From Tubiluchus corallicola (Eukaryota > Priapulida > Priapulimorpha > Priapulimorphida > Tubiluchidae), in the NCBI GenBank assembly GCA_030141605.1, contig JAQGDQ010000452.1, forward strand, positions 167,580 to 189,502: a stretch of 21,923 nt of DNA, written 5' to 3'. Below, piece by piece: positions 8,231-19,900 of this stretch (position 1 is its first letter; each line of letters starts with the position of its first letter). The position numbers and the translations under genes were made by a program. The notes under the pieces were generated by a model that searched no databases, had not been told where the DNA came from, and was given only the letters and a program-made list of their open reading frames with translations.

Positions 8231-10350
8231 TTACTATAAATAAATTTTACTGCATGTTTTTTTCACTTCCAAAGACAAAATTTCAATTTACAGTTTAGTG
8301 TTTGCTTTTATTCTGAATTCTTTCAGCAAATTCTTTTGTGAGATCTTAATCCGGCATTATGTTTTTCAGTAGTGGTCAGTCACATGATCACTGAGCATGC
8401 TGAAAGAACTATTTTTCTTTGCTTAATTCAATATAGCAGCCCTACATGCCCTTTGCCGTAAGTTTAGCATTGGTTCATCAGTGTAATAATTTACTATGTT
8501 TATCATAGAAGGTTTGCTAAAAAAGTTCAACTTCCTTAATTGAGTGCATTACAGCTGCCATGTCATTCAACCAGCTGTGTTAACTTTTTATGCTAATTGA
8601 AGCAAGAGCAATGTAGTGACATCTGTTATCATTGTTTACAAAGTCTATACGCTTAGACATTTTTTTTCGTAAGCATAGTGACATCTACCGTTGGTAATTA
8701 GAAGCGCCAAAGTAAATTATTATGAACGGTTCAAAACTTCAAAGCAATTTGGTGTTGCAGTTTGTAAATTAAAAAAACAAAAAAGTCTGGTTTCTTATTT
8801 ACATATTTCATATTTTGTCAACACCACATTTTTACATAAACAGCCTACTACACTGTACACCAGATGACAAAATTAACTACATGCAGTACAAATTTATCAT
8901 CGAACCTGCAGTTTTTCAATCAGTTATAAAAAAGTATTCCAATCTTCGGTTTCATTGGTTCCATACAAAAAACACGGAGGACCATGTTTCTAAGTTTAGT
9001 TGTAGGTATTAATAATTACATTTCTTGAAAAAAACAGAAAAAATTTTATTCGTCATTATTCATCATTAGCTATAGTAGTGACACCTATCGAAAAACAGAA
9101 TGATTAAATAAAAACAATTGACAAAATAATAATCAGTAGCACTGCGGATTACTGTATACGATATTACAAGATTTTACTACAAAATATAGTACTCTTAATA
9201 AGGAAAATAGGACCAGTTTTAACTACTTAGGTCTCTTTATTTTATACAAATAAAATGAATTTTGAACACGAGCACCATAATATCTAGCAGGAAGTAGAAC
9301 ACATTAATTAAATTACAGCAGGCTTACATATAATTTTCCACTGAAAACCTTCAGTCATGAATATATACGGTACACTAACAATGTCGTACAACGATAGCTT
9401 ACAAGCTACTAAAGCACTGACACAATGTTTGGAAAAACTTTCTTACATTTTTGCCTTACTTATTGTCTTATAATATGTTGGACGACCTATAACTAATGTG
9501 GTTCACAAAATTTCAAGCACCTGATGTTTAGATACTAACCACAATTATTATAATACTTACTATGCCATTGTAAAAATGTACGACCAACTGTTAATTTTCT
9601 TAATAAAACATCAATTAAGAATTTTGTTTCACAACTTGTTTCAACTGTGTTAAACTTTTGCTGATTATCCACTGAGAACAATATGTTATACCACGCTCAA
9701 ATAAAATCATTTAGCAACACTTTTATTCGGAACATTGCACCGTATGCGAGGTGACAAATGAAATTTCAGGTTAAGTGCACGCTGTAAGTTGCACCAGTGA
9801 CCAGTGGCGAGCACAAATTCATGAGTACAAACATACAAAAATTGTAATGATTGATTCGTTGTTATTTTATTTTAGCAATTGTAACAGGCGGTAATCACTA
9901 ACTTCTAGTAGCCAAGCTAATTTTGTGCAGACGCAAAGTACCGTGCACGTTCTGCCATCTATTGACGGAAATTCGAAATTCTCTGTTTTTGTTCACAGTC
10001 AATTAAAATCACTAGGAAAACACCTCTGTTAACTTTGCCTGCCGCTGTATCAATAGACCGTATTTTCAGAAAAAGTGAATGTATTATCAGGCAATTTTTA
10101 CATCTCATTTATAAACCAGCATTTCGCTTTTACACTTTACTTAACCACGAAAAGCATATCATTTGACTTTCTGGCAACTTAATTGTAATACGTTAATTAT
10201 CACAACTATGATTTCATAATAAACACGTACACTGCGCTAAGAGCCATCATACAGCATCCTGCGACACTGTCTAGCGACCATTGTCCAAGACTGGGCACTT
10301 ATGTGCTTCCTTGGATGACTCTCAATGGCTATCCTAGCGAGCCAGAGAGT
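8231..10350. other. Intergenic/3' flanking AT-rich sequence between convergent genes
   Basis: No exon, RNA gene or complete mobile element could be supported. A TAGTGACA(T/C)CT motif occurs three times (about 8613, 8676, 9075), each followed by (A/G)CCGTTGG-like or ATCG-like sequence, and a GCCATCTATTGACGG motif lies at about 9955; these may be scraps of old repeats. The 3' UTR of the - strand TPM gene should occupy the right part. Possible - strand poly(A) signals (TTTATT on the given strand) lie near 9722 and 9866, with no basis to choose. Confidence 0.4.
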
Positions 10351-10370
10351 CTGAAATTGTGAATTTTCAG

Positions 10371-10590
10371 AATGAATCTCTCGTCTTTGTCACAAAAGTG
10401 TTGATACATCTAAGATTCGTTCATTTCATAAAATCTGATTACCATCCAGCAATGAATCTCACGTGTTCCTTAGTATCAAAACTGTCTTGTCGACTCAGAT
10501 TCGTTCATTTCATAACTCATAACCTGAGAATGAATCTCATTTCCCTCTATCACAACTGAGTTGGCTGTGTCTGATTCATCCAATTCATCG
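10371..10590. repeat. Tandem triplication (~75-84 bp) reaching into the TPM gene stop codon
   Basis: AATGAATCTC recurs perfectly at 10371, 10451 and 10529. AGATTCGTTCATTTCATA recurs at 10413 and 10497 and, diverged, as TGATTCATCCAATTCAT at 10572. TATCAAAACTG (10474) recurs as TATCACAACTG (10548). The third unit overlaps the last ~13 codons and the stop of the - strand TPM-domain gene, so the protein's end is made of repeat sequence. Confidence 0.75.
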
Positions 10591-10930
10591 CAGGCGTGGC
10601 CGCCGCCGAGTACTGGTGCTGCTTGTGGTTATGGGGCCGCTTGGGACGAAATCGAGGCCCCAGAGACCGAATGCACACAATGAATGCTATTGTCAGTATC
10701 ATGACAACAATTGACACAGACCCAATCCACAGACCCATGTCAATATCACCGAATCTGTTGCTGGGTCGCTTGTACTGACCCAGTAGAACGTCCTTGTAGG
10801 CGTTGATCATCAACTCCAAACCTTCCGTGTATTTTTCCTCTGTGAAAGTGTTTCTGTAGCGGTGGAATATTTCCTTAATGATTTCCTGTGTTAAGTGTCT
10901 CCTGGCTTTCTTCCCTGTCGATGTGTGAAG
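10550..10930 (-). CDS. TPM-domain gene, terminal coding exon
   Basis: The acceptor on this strand is TTTTTACACTTTTGCAG; the exon starts in phase 0 and ends with TGA (126 residues). Residues 1-50 finish the TPM domain (STGKKARRHLTQEI, EEKYTEGLELMI). Residues 66-87 form the membrane helix and 88-126 a tail rich in R, K, H and Q. An upstream ATG at 10936 belongs to the intron. The last dozen residues overlap a tandem DNA repeat, so the extreme C-terminus is probably not conserved. Confidence 0.88.
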   Translation of the reverse strand, partial: LHTSTGKKARRHLTQEIIKEIFHRYRNTFTEEKYTEGLELMINAYKDVLLGQYKRPSNRFGDIDMGLWIGSVSIVVMILTIAFIVCIRSLGPRFRPKRPHNHKQHQYSAAATPAMNWMNQTQPTQL

Positions 10931-13900
10931 CTGCAAAAGTGTAAAAACACCAAACTACTATTGTGATTAGAAGTAATTGTTATATATCTAGTAAATTCAC
11001 CTCGCTAAGCAAAAAAGAGAAAGGCGATATAATTCATTACAATCGCTGGTATGCAATGTAACTTGAGTGATGATGATCATCATCATCATGATGACAATGA
11101 TCACAACGACGATGACGATGACGATGAAATTGAAGAGGAGTTAAAGTACGTTAGGTTAGACTGCATGACTGGGTTGAATTGGATCAGATCGGATCGAATC
11201 AGATCAGATCGAATCACATACGATTAGAATAGATTAGAAGGTGGTGGCATGTTCGCAGTGGTGAAGATACTTGTGACAATAGTGAAGAAGGCAGTAATGA
11301 TGTTGATGGTGGTGAGAAATATAATGCGCAAAAGTAATTCACAACATCTATATTAGTGTTACATTATTACATGTTGTTAGTACCGGATTATGAACTTTGA
11401 GGGCCCTTAGGCTAACGAAATTATGGACACCCCATCACATCGAGCCACCCTTTAACTCGCCCGCACTCGTCTTAAAAAAATTTTCTCGTGATATATTTTA
11501 ACGACATTCACATTGGTTGTAGTAAAATTATTGCAAATTCTTTAAAATTAGAATAAATTTCAACACAACCGTACTGAAAAAACAGATTTTTTTACCAAAT
11601 GTTAACTACCAAAGCTTGAGGCTCGTCTGCAACCTACACTAGCCTATAAGATAATCCGGCTTAAATATCGTTCTGTTGTTTATGTGAGAAGGTCTGAAAG
11701 CATTTTCGCCTTCTCTAACACAGCACATCCGTGCCATGCATGATTTGTTACGCAACATAGTTAATGGTTCATCTAAGCTTCTTTTAATGGCAAGTTTGGC
11801 CAGCAATTCCTAGTAAAACTTTGTGAACGAAATTAGTACAAACACCCGTCGTTCAGCAGTAATCAATGCCTCCTACTGAGCTACGGAGGCGGATAATTTA
11901 ATTTATAGAGATGGTGTTCTAATCAGTAATCAGAGTAATGTCAACACGACTTGGCTTCTAGGGCTTCTGCGTATGATTCGGGTCAGTTCAGTCAGCTGAA
12001 CGATAACTGTATAACAGTGTTTTGACTCGTACTAGAAAACGATGTTAGCGTTCTCGGTAATTGAATGACTTATTAGGAATTGCTTACAAGGTTTGGATTA
12101 ACCTGGTAGCATGCTTTATCAGTACATGCAGCTTGTGAGGCCTACCCAAAAGACAAAATTTATTTGCCGTCGATCATTTCACCAATAACACATGGGGTGT
12201 ATGTCCTCGTGTTAATCGTGAGTATCGAACTCATGATTGAGTGGTTGCAGTCCAAAATCATAAACCACTCGGCCACGCAATCCAGGACAGCCCTCTCCTG
12301 CAATCCCTCCCCGTCAATGACGTAACGTTCCACACATTGTTGTTTCACTTACGTCATAAAACCATTTTCCAATTGTAAAAAACTGCTATAGGCCTGCCTC
12401 CACAAGCAAAAAACCTCAAACGATTGACGACACCCACGATTCGGTGGTCAAGAAAGTCATCTATTCTGGTATGGACATCAATAGTGGACTGAAAATATCT
12501 AAAATGGCGGCAAAAATTGCCACATCTCCATATTGAAACAAGAGAAACCCAAACAAACAATCAAGTTTAGGTTCTGTGAGCTAGGGTGGAAATACGGCAT
12601 GTTTTTGTGTGCCAATAGCGCCCAAAGATATTTGAGATGGGCGAGTAAATCTTCAAGACGCCCTGATAGTATAAGAAAATAATATTTCTGAAAGCAAGTA
12701 TAAATACAGCTCAGAATTAGTAACAGCGCCTACGTTTTTTTCTGAATTAAACTGGAGAATTCACACATTTTTGGATGCCAGCAATAATATTTAAGTTGAA
12801 TTAGCAAGAATGCAAAAAACTATTATAGGTCTTCACCGATCATTAAGACCCAATTAAATAAGCACAGTTGCAAAGAACGCAGATGTATAATGTCTTACAT
12901 ATACTGTCGCAAATTTAGTTCCTGTTAATTCTCTGGTGATAATAAATGTAAGTTGCTTAACAGTAAAAATTATAGATTAAACTGCAAATAGTCAAAGAAT
13001 TTAAAGATCATTATTTTTCTTCCTACAGTGATTCATTAATCTAGCCCCGCTATCTGACTATTACATTTGCTAGTCACATTATAATGGTTCAGTATTTATA
13101 AAACATTTCAATATTTGGCTTCTTTAAAAAGTTTTAATATCAGCACTAGTAAATAATCGATCAAGTTATTATTTCGTAATCTCACTGTGACTGTCACGTC
13201 ATATTGAATATTTTTTCCTTGAAACTTCCACGTTTGCAACATGACAATTTTTTGTATGTTTAAAATGCCAAAACAAAGTGTTTACTGTTGATGCTGTTGC
13301 TGCTGCTGCCGCTGCTGCTGCTGCTGCGGCTGCTGTTGCTGTTTCTGTTATTGCTGTTGCTTTGCTACTGCTGCTGTTGCTGTTGTTGCTGTTTTTGTTG
13401 CTACTGCTGCTGCTGCTGTTGCTGTTGTTGCTATTTCTGTTGTTGCTGTTGCTGTTGCTGTTGCTGTTGTTGCTGTTGCTGTTGCTACTGCTGCTGCTGC
13501 TGTTGCTATTTCTGTTGTTGCTGTTGTTGCTGTTGCTACTACTGCTGTTGCTGCTACTACTGCTGCTGTTGTTGCTGTTTTTGTTTTCTACTGCTGCTGT
13601 TGCTGTTGTTGCTGGTTTTGTTGCTACTACTGCTGCTGTTGCTGTTGCTGCTTCATGCATTTGGTTCTTATCGTATTAAACTTATAATCCAGAGGTTCCT
13701 GGTTCGAATCCAGGCTCAATTTGACTGTTTCACACCTCTCTCTTTCAGTTAAATAATACCCGGGTGTTCATTTCATCATTAACCAATAATCTTCAAAATT
13801 ACTTTGGTCTAGTACAAGTAGCCCAAGTTACTGGTATCTGTGCCAAACTTGGTACCCTGTGTATTGTAAAAATGAGTGTTTGCCAAACTTGGTACACTGT

Positions 13901-16900
13901 GTATTGTAAAAATGAGTGTTTGCCAAACTTGGTACCCTGTGTATAGTAAAAATGAGTGTATTAATAAGTATAGAACGTGTAACAACTAGACGCAGTCTCC
14001 ACTAATTGACTCGCAGGGCAATAAAACGTAATGGAAATGCAGACATGGTTTGCTCTAGGTTAATTCAATCAATGAGCGTCAAATGTTTCCAGTCAGGTCA
14101 TCACCGCGCGTTTAAGAGAACGCTTTATTACCCGAACGAACCATGAGCAAAGAACGTTTGACAAACAAAATCCATTAAAGTATAGTTTTCACTCGCCGCA
14201 GCCTCGCCGATTATTCAAAGCCGCATAACATTCGACGCGGTGCGCCATTAAACACGGATAATCAATTTACAGAAAACAAAAAGCAAGATCAAAGCTCGCG
14301 TGACGAAAGACGCTCGATTATATGCGTTGTGGTTCTTGATTAATTCTCGATTCGTCGTCTTTATCTGATCACTTTGAACGTTTTATAAATGAGGGCGCTA
14401 AAATCAATTAAGGCGGTATAGCTCGTTAATTTAGAACGTAATGACGCGATTAAAATTTTATCTCGAGGCCATCAGAGATTTAATTATCTCGCTACAACAT
14501 TGAAAGTTTGAAATGACGTTCCAGACCTTAATAGTTTTCACAAACTTGTGAATATTGTCACAATCCCAAAATTAATTTTTAGAAGCATCGAGGCTTCTGT
14601 AAGTGCTGGGTTCACCGAGAGCGGAAGTGACGCCCCAAACGCAGCGTCTTAAGCCTTTTGGGCATCCGACGTAAAGATCTAATGGGGCGATGAGTATAAG
14701 ACATACGTGCCATTCTGGGGGCAGCCTAATCATCTCTGTTGCCAGGGTGATAAACGTTTTCATAAAGTTCAAAAATTGTTAAAAATTTGTAAATTGAAGT
14801 ACAGCTTTTAGTTCTGCAAAATAAACGTCTTATTTAGCTGAAAAACGTTTACCACTGACTAATAATTAATTGCGTCAATAATTATAGGTTAATTACTTTA
14901 TTAAAGTAATAACTCAAATTAAACTAATGATTAAAATTTTTAATCATTAAAAAATCATACTTCTTTTAATTACAATTTATTTCGTAGCCCAAGTAAGGAA
15001 ACTGCTTCCTCGAACCACCATATTATCTAGAGAAGTATAAATTTAAAGTAAGAAAAACCTGCGCATGAATGTGAAGGATTCTAAGATTTCCACTTTCTAC
15101 TAAGTAGATGGCGCTATTACTTTGCAAACATGTTAAAGCACAAGAAAACCCTCCACTTACATAAAGCTTAAAAAATTTGTTTGGAAATTTTATGCCACTT
15201 ACACCTATCGCCTTTTTGCATAATAGACTTGCGTCGGCAGCAACGCTGTATAAAACATGTAAATTTGAACTCCCGTGATGACCGTTAGACGCGGCCATTT
15301 TGACGATAAGTCAATTGAAACAAGTTTAGATAACATTGCATAAAGTTTGAAAAACAATCAGAGCATTCGTAAAGCAAACGTCACTAACTAAGTAAAATTT
15401 AAAATTACTGTATCTTGTCAATAAGGTTAAAAATATGTTTTTTGGTTAGTGAGTGGCGCACCCTGGAGGGTGAGGCAGCGACATTTTACCAATAGTTGAA
15501 AGCATTTTAAATAATTAATAATTTACTTTTCTAGTTACACAAGTTTTTCAAGCTGGTAAGCGAAATGTTAAGTAATATAATTTTGCATGTAAAGTTTTTT
15601 GGGTCATAATTTAACATTGTCTTTTCTTCCCCTGATTTAGGTTGTGCGCATATGATGTCATGTAGTGGCACGGTCGGAACAGTACTGCGGGAAATTTAAA
15701 ATGAAAACAAACAAAAAAATCCTTTCAACGCGAGTACGATATACGCATAATATTGCTATAAAGTAGTATAATTTTTAAGGCGATTTTTCCGAAACCTACT
15801 TCAGGTACTTCTTTTCTTGTCATTTAAGAAAATTTGAACTACCATCTTTACTAAACTATTACAACCATTAAAAGTTAAACATTGTAGTTCCTCAAACTGC
15901 AGTTTATTTGGTGAAATCCGCCAGCGCCATCTATGATGAACTCACAGAACTTCCTTGCAAATAAAGTTCGAATTTCCTAGAACTGAAACGATTCGGCAAC
16001 ACTAATGGACCAACTGATCTACTAATTAGAATGCCAACTTCCGCTATGAATAATTACGAAGCGTTCAGATTACATAAAAGCAAATACAATCTGGTTTAGG
16101 CTTTCATCAACATCCGTGTGTATAAGCTCTTCCTGTGTTGACATTCCCCACTGGATTAACTAATACGAATTGATCTTCAACATATCTAGTCTTAGACTAA
16201 CGATCACTCTAGTCTAGTGTCTAGACAGTTCGTATGTCAGTAGATTTATATTAGACAAGCACTTTCGACAGTACTTTAAAAAAAACCGCCTTCAGAAATA
16301 TCCTTTAAGTAAAATTTAGATCGACTGAATTCCATAGTTAAGCAGTCACAGGAAAAACTACTTAAATGTTGGTAACCTGTATTTAGGAGTGTCAAAAGTA
16401 AAATATCAGTAACATCAGCAGAACGAGTGCTCCAAGTAAATTTTTAACATTTAAAAAAGAGTGACGTATGAGAACATCTTTCATGAAAGTACTGATCAAA
16501 AACTCTATGTAGCCACAAATTCGATGTCTGACTGAGTATATATTTGAGCACGTAATTTTGATATTTATTATAAATGCAAGAACAATAAGAAGGGAAAAAA
16601 AGAAAAAAATACGACGATTCATATCATCACTGTTGTTTATCTCTAGCTGAAACAAAATGACAAAAAAAAATCAAGTGAAATTACTAGCATTAATTTTTTG
16701 GGAATTTTTTATTCTTATTTTTAACACATTAATATTAACCCAGGGGGGTCGAACTCCAAGATGGCATGGCGGTCTTGATATTGCGCGTCATGAAAATCCA
16801 TTTTACTATCGTTGTGTAACTGATTACTTAACTATAAATGTCAATTTTAATTACAAATGTTATGCTAATTAACTAAATCAATGCCTGTAAACTAGTACCT

Positions 16901-19900
16901 TATACCTGTTATAGCATGTCATCTAACTCTCATAAAACAAAATACACAAAAACTACACTGTACGGAGTTTATTAACAGCACTAGTAAAAATAAGGAACCA
17001 AAATACACGTTCACCAAAAATAAATAACTCAGTAACAGCACTACACCCGAGGAGCACCTGTGTCAGAAATCAGGGCTGTAGTGACCTCTACACGCTTTTA
17101 TACTGGCATTCCAGGTCAGCTGGCTTCTCACACCACGTGTAGGCCCAAACAAGACGTCTGGACCTACAAGAAAGGGGTGAGTCGCTGCTGACGTGGAAGC
17201 AGGGCGTGTAGACCCGACATAGGTGCCTCCGTAACAATATTAAAGAGACACAAACGCTGAAAATAAGAGCACAAGAAAGAAACGCAGAAGTAGAAAAATA
17301 CAAGCCACAATCACAGAACACTGTGACGCAGTCAGTAACTAGTTAGTTTCTATTTTAATTCTATATCCTCTAAATGTGATATCCTTTTCACGTTAATAAT
17401 ACGTAGGAGCAAAAAAGTCTCCCAAAAAATTAATATTAGTAATTCTATATCAGTTTTTCTGTCCTTTCACCTGAAGATAAACTACAGTAGTTTGAAACGT
17501 CATGCTTCTTCATTATTATTTTTTATTTATTATTGTTTTGGTTTTTAGTTGTGGGATTATTTCACTTCATTCACATCTTCACTATTCTTGTCATTAATAA
17601 TTGTTCGTGTTATTTTAATAGCTCCCAGGCTTGAGTAGCAAATAATTCAAAACCTCCGCTATTTTCATTTCTATCAGTAAGATAATAACAACAGCGAATG
17701 TGAAAGTGACTTTCAACGAAGCTCTGAAGTTTTCAACAAAACCTGCATTCATAATTACGTCAACATGAATGAAGTTTATTAAGCACGCACATGATTTTCA
17801 CAGCTGCTCTTAGCTGTGAAGTAATTATAATTAATGTTTCCACGTGTCTTGTTATTCCATTATAGCCTTTGTTCACTACGCTGGAAGTGCTTAACAGTAT
17901 ACAGCCGCCTACACTAAACGATGGTAAATTATCATATAGGTTCTGAAAGGAAAGCCGGATGATTGTGCAAACATTGGTTCAGAATAAGAATGCTCTAAAG
18001 TATTGAAAACTACAATACTTTTTTTAAATCAAAGATCAGATTAAACAATAATTACCTCAGATACTCAAATTTCGTTAAACTTTCAAAGCTACGCGCCGCT
18101 CAGTGAATCTAGTAAGATTGGCAGCGGCGCCTTTTTGTCACATTCGCGTGGCGGACAAATAGAAGGCGCACCGTGATCACCATGATCATGAACGGCTGTA
18201 TTAGTTTCTGACGTCATGTGACGTAGAGCCCATTTCCGTGACATCACGCGTTTAAGCACTACTGTAATAGGCAAACGTGCTTGGCGCGCAAGGGAAGATG
18301 CCTGCCAATTGCACAAACTGTGGTTAGTTTCTGACGTAAACAATAGCTGTGTTCGGTTGCCGTTAATTAACTTCCTAAGCTAATTATTCAAATATAAGAA
18401 ACAATTGCTAACTTTTATAGGCAAGAAAATGTATATTTTGGACAGTAAATTAAAATGAGATTGAGTCTAAACAATCCTCCGGTTTTCCTGCTCCACCAGT
18501 CTACCGATCCATCATTCCACATCAAGCTACCACAACAGGCTAGTATTGTACATTATAATTAACTACGCGCCAGAATACCAATAAATGCTTAACAGTATGT
18601 ATGCTAAACTATGTTATCAGCACTTATAACCGCACTAATCGTGGTAATTGTTGTGGAGATCCACTAGAATTAAATAGAATATTGTATAATGTTCTATAGC
18701 ATAGTAGAACAATCTTTTTACCTTGTAGAAGTTTCGAGAACTTTCTATTTCTAGATTATTCCCTGGCACTGATATATAAGGCGGAGCTGGCCGCTGGAGT
18801 TTATTCTCTCACATTCTCTTGTATCCTCGTATTCTCAGATTCTCAGATACGCTTTCACGTTTCCAGATTATCACATTTACTGTAAACATTTCGCGTTCCT
18901 TCATACTGTTGTCCTGTAGAATTCTCGTATAATAAACTAGTTTAATTTGGCGACGTGTTTTCTGGTTTTCTCTACGAGTCTTCCGAGAGAAACAAAACAC
19001 AACAGTAATCAAATTAATAAAGGTATCATATCTCACAAAATGTCTAACACTATTCAGAAACACAATTCATACCTGTTGGTCCATGACGTTTAATACAATA
19101 ACAATGTCCTCATTACAGCTGCCAAAGTGCCAGCCCGTCCTGCGAAGGTAGTCACCAAACATGATGGTTTCTCTTTCCATGAGCTCTTTTCTCGGGAATT
19201 TCTGGTCATCAAAATTTTCACTAGTATCACTGAAATACAACAAAAACTTAAAATGCAGCTCACTTGTAAAACTAACAGACTTTTATTCTTTTAATAAAAA
19301 CAGGACAAGCTAATCCTCAGTAAATACTATAATTACAGCTAATGATACTCCCTGAATGCATCTTCTTAATTCTCATACAATCCTCTTTATGTAATTATCA
19401 CATTACTGTCAGTTCCTAGACACCTTGTCAGCCAAACAATGAAGAAGAAGCCAATTGACAGCCAATAAATCAACCAACGAACTAATAAACTAATCAATCG
19501 ACCAACCAACCAACCAACTCACCAACAAGTCAGCTAATGGCTAACCGACTAACTGACAAATAAAGCAACCAAACAAACAACCAACAAAATGTGCAGTCAA
19601 CCAACCAGCTAAATAATTAGCAATCAATCATTCAGCTACCCAACAACATGAATTCGCACATTGGATAGTGAGAAATACTGATGAATTCATAAGATTCTGC
19701 AAAAAATAATTATTACAACAACATTTCGTTTAATTATTATAGTCTAGATAAGTGTGGCTGCACTAGGTTGGCACCAGTTGCACTAAGTTGGCACCAGTTG
19801 CACTAAGTTGGCACCAGATGCACTAAGTTGACACCAGTCACAGTAAGTTAGCACCAGGAGCATTAAGTTGGCACCAGTGGCACCACTGGCACTAAGTTGG

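Larger units (their letters stand above)
18649..19004 (+). mobile_element. Solo LTR retrotransposon remnant carrying a heat shock promoter
   Basis: 356 bp with 7-bp terminal inverted repeats TGTTGTG...CACAACA and perfect 5-bp target duplications GTAAT (18644-18648 and 19005-19009). The layout is that of an LTR: U3 with a heat shock element (18727-18762) and a TATA box (18773-18780), a start-like TTATTCT about 30 bp on (A at 18803), AATAAA at 18931-18936 followed by GT-rich sequence, then U5. No internal retroelement sequence remains, so it is a solo LTR left by recombination. Gypsy-like by length and 5-bp duplication; the exact family is not identified. It lies antisense to the TPM gene, 68 bp from the donor of the middle exon. 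Confidence 0.92.

Noticed and set aside
10596-10778. + strand open frame
   Set aside because: Shadow of the real - strand TPM-gene exon 10550-10930.
11148-11160. TTAGGTTAG, resembling the insect telomere repeat
   Set aside because: Only two units; no interstitial telomeric array.
12221-12281. Functional tRNA gene
   Set aside because: A and B boxes are present, but the acceptor and anticodon stems do not pair, so it is treated as a SINE head.
13199-13752. Long poly-Leu, poly-Cys, poly-Ala and Ser/Asn-rich open frames
   Set aside because: All arise from the CTG/TTG triplet tract. Frames are open on both strands at once, and the flanks carry no coding or splice signal.
16741-16800. Similarity of GGGGGGTCG...GTCTTGATA to the 74-bp repeat at 2231-2466
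   Set aside because: Only two short words match, with different spacing; too little to call it another copy.
18299-18328. + strand ATG opening MPANCTNCG, suggestive of a THAP zinc finger start
   Set aside because: It stops after nine codons, and the cysteine spacing (C-x2-C) differs from the THAP start (C-x4-C). No donor site follows that would extend it.
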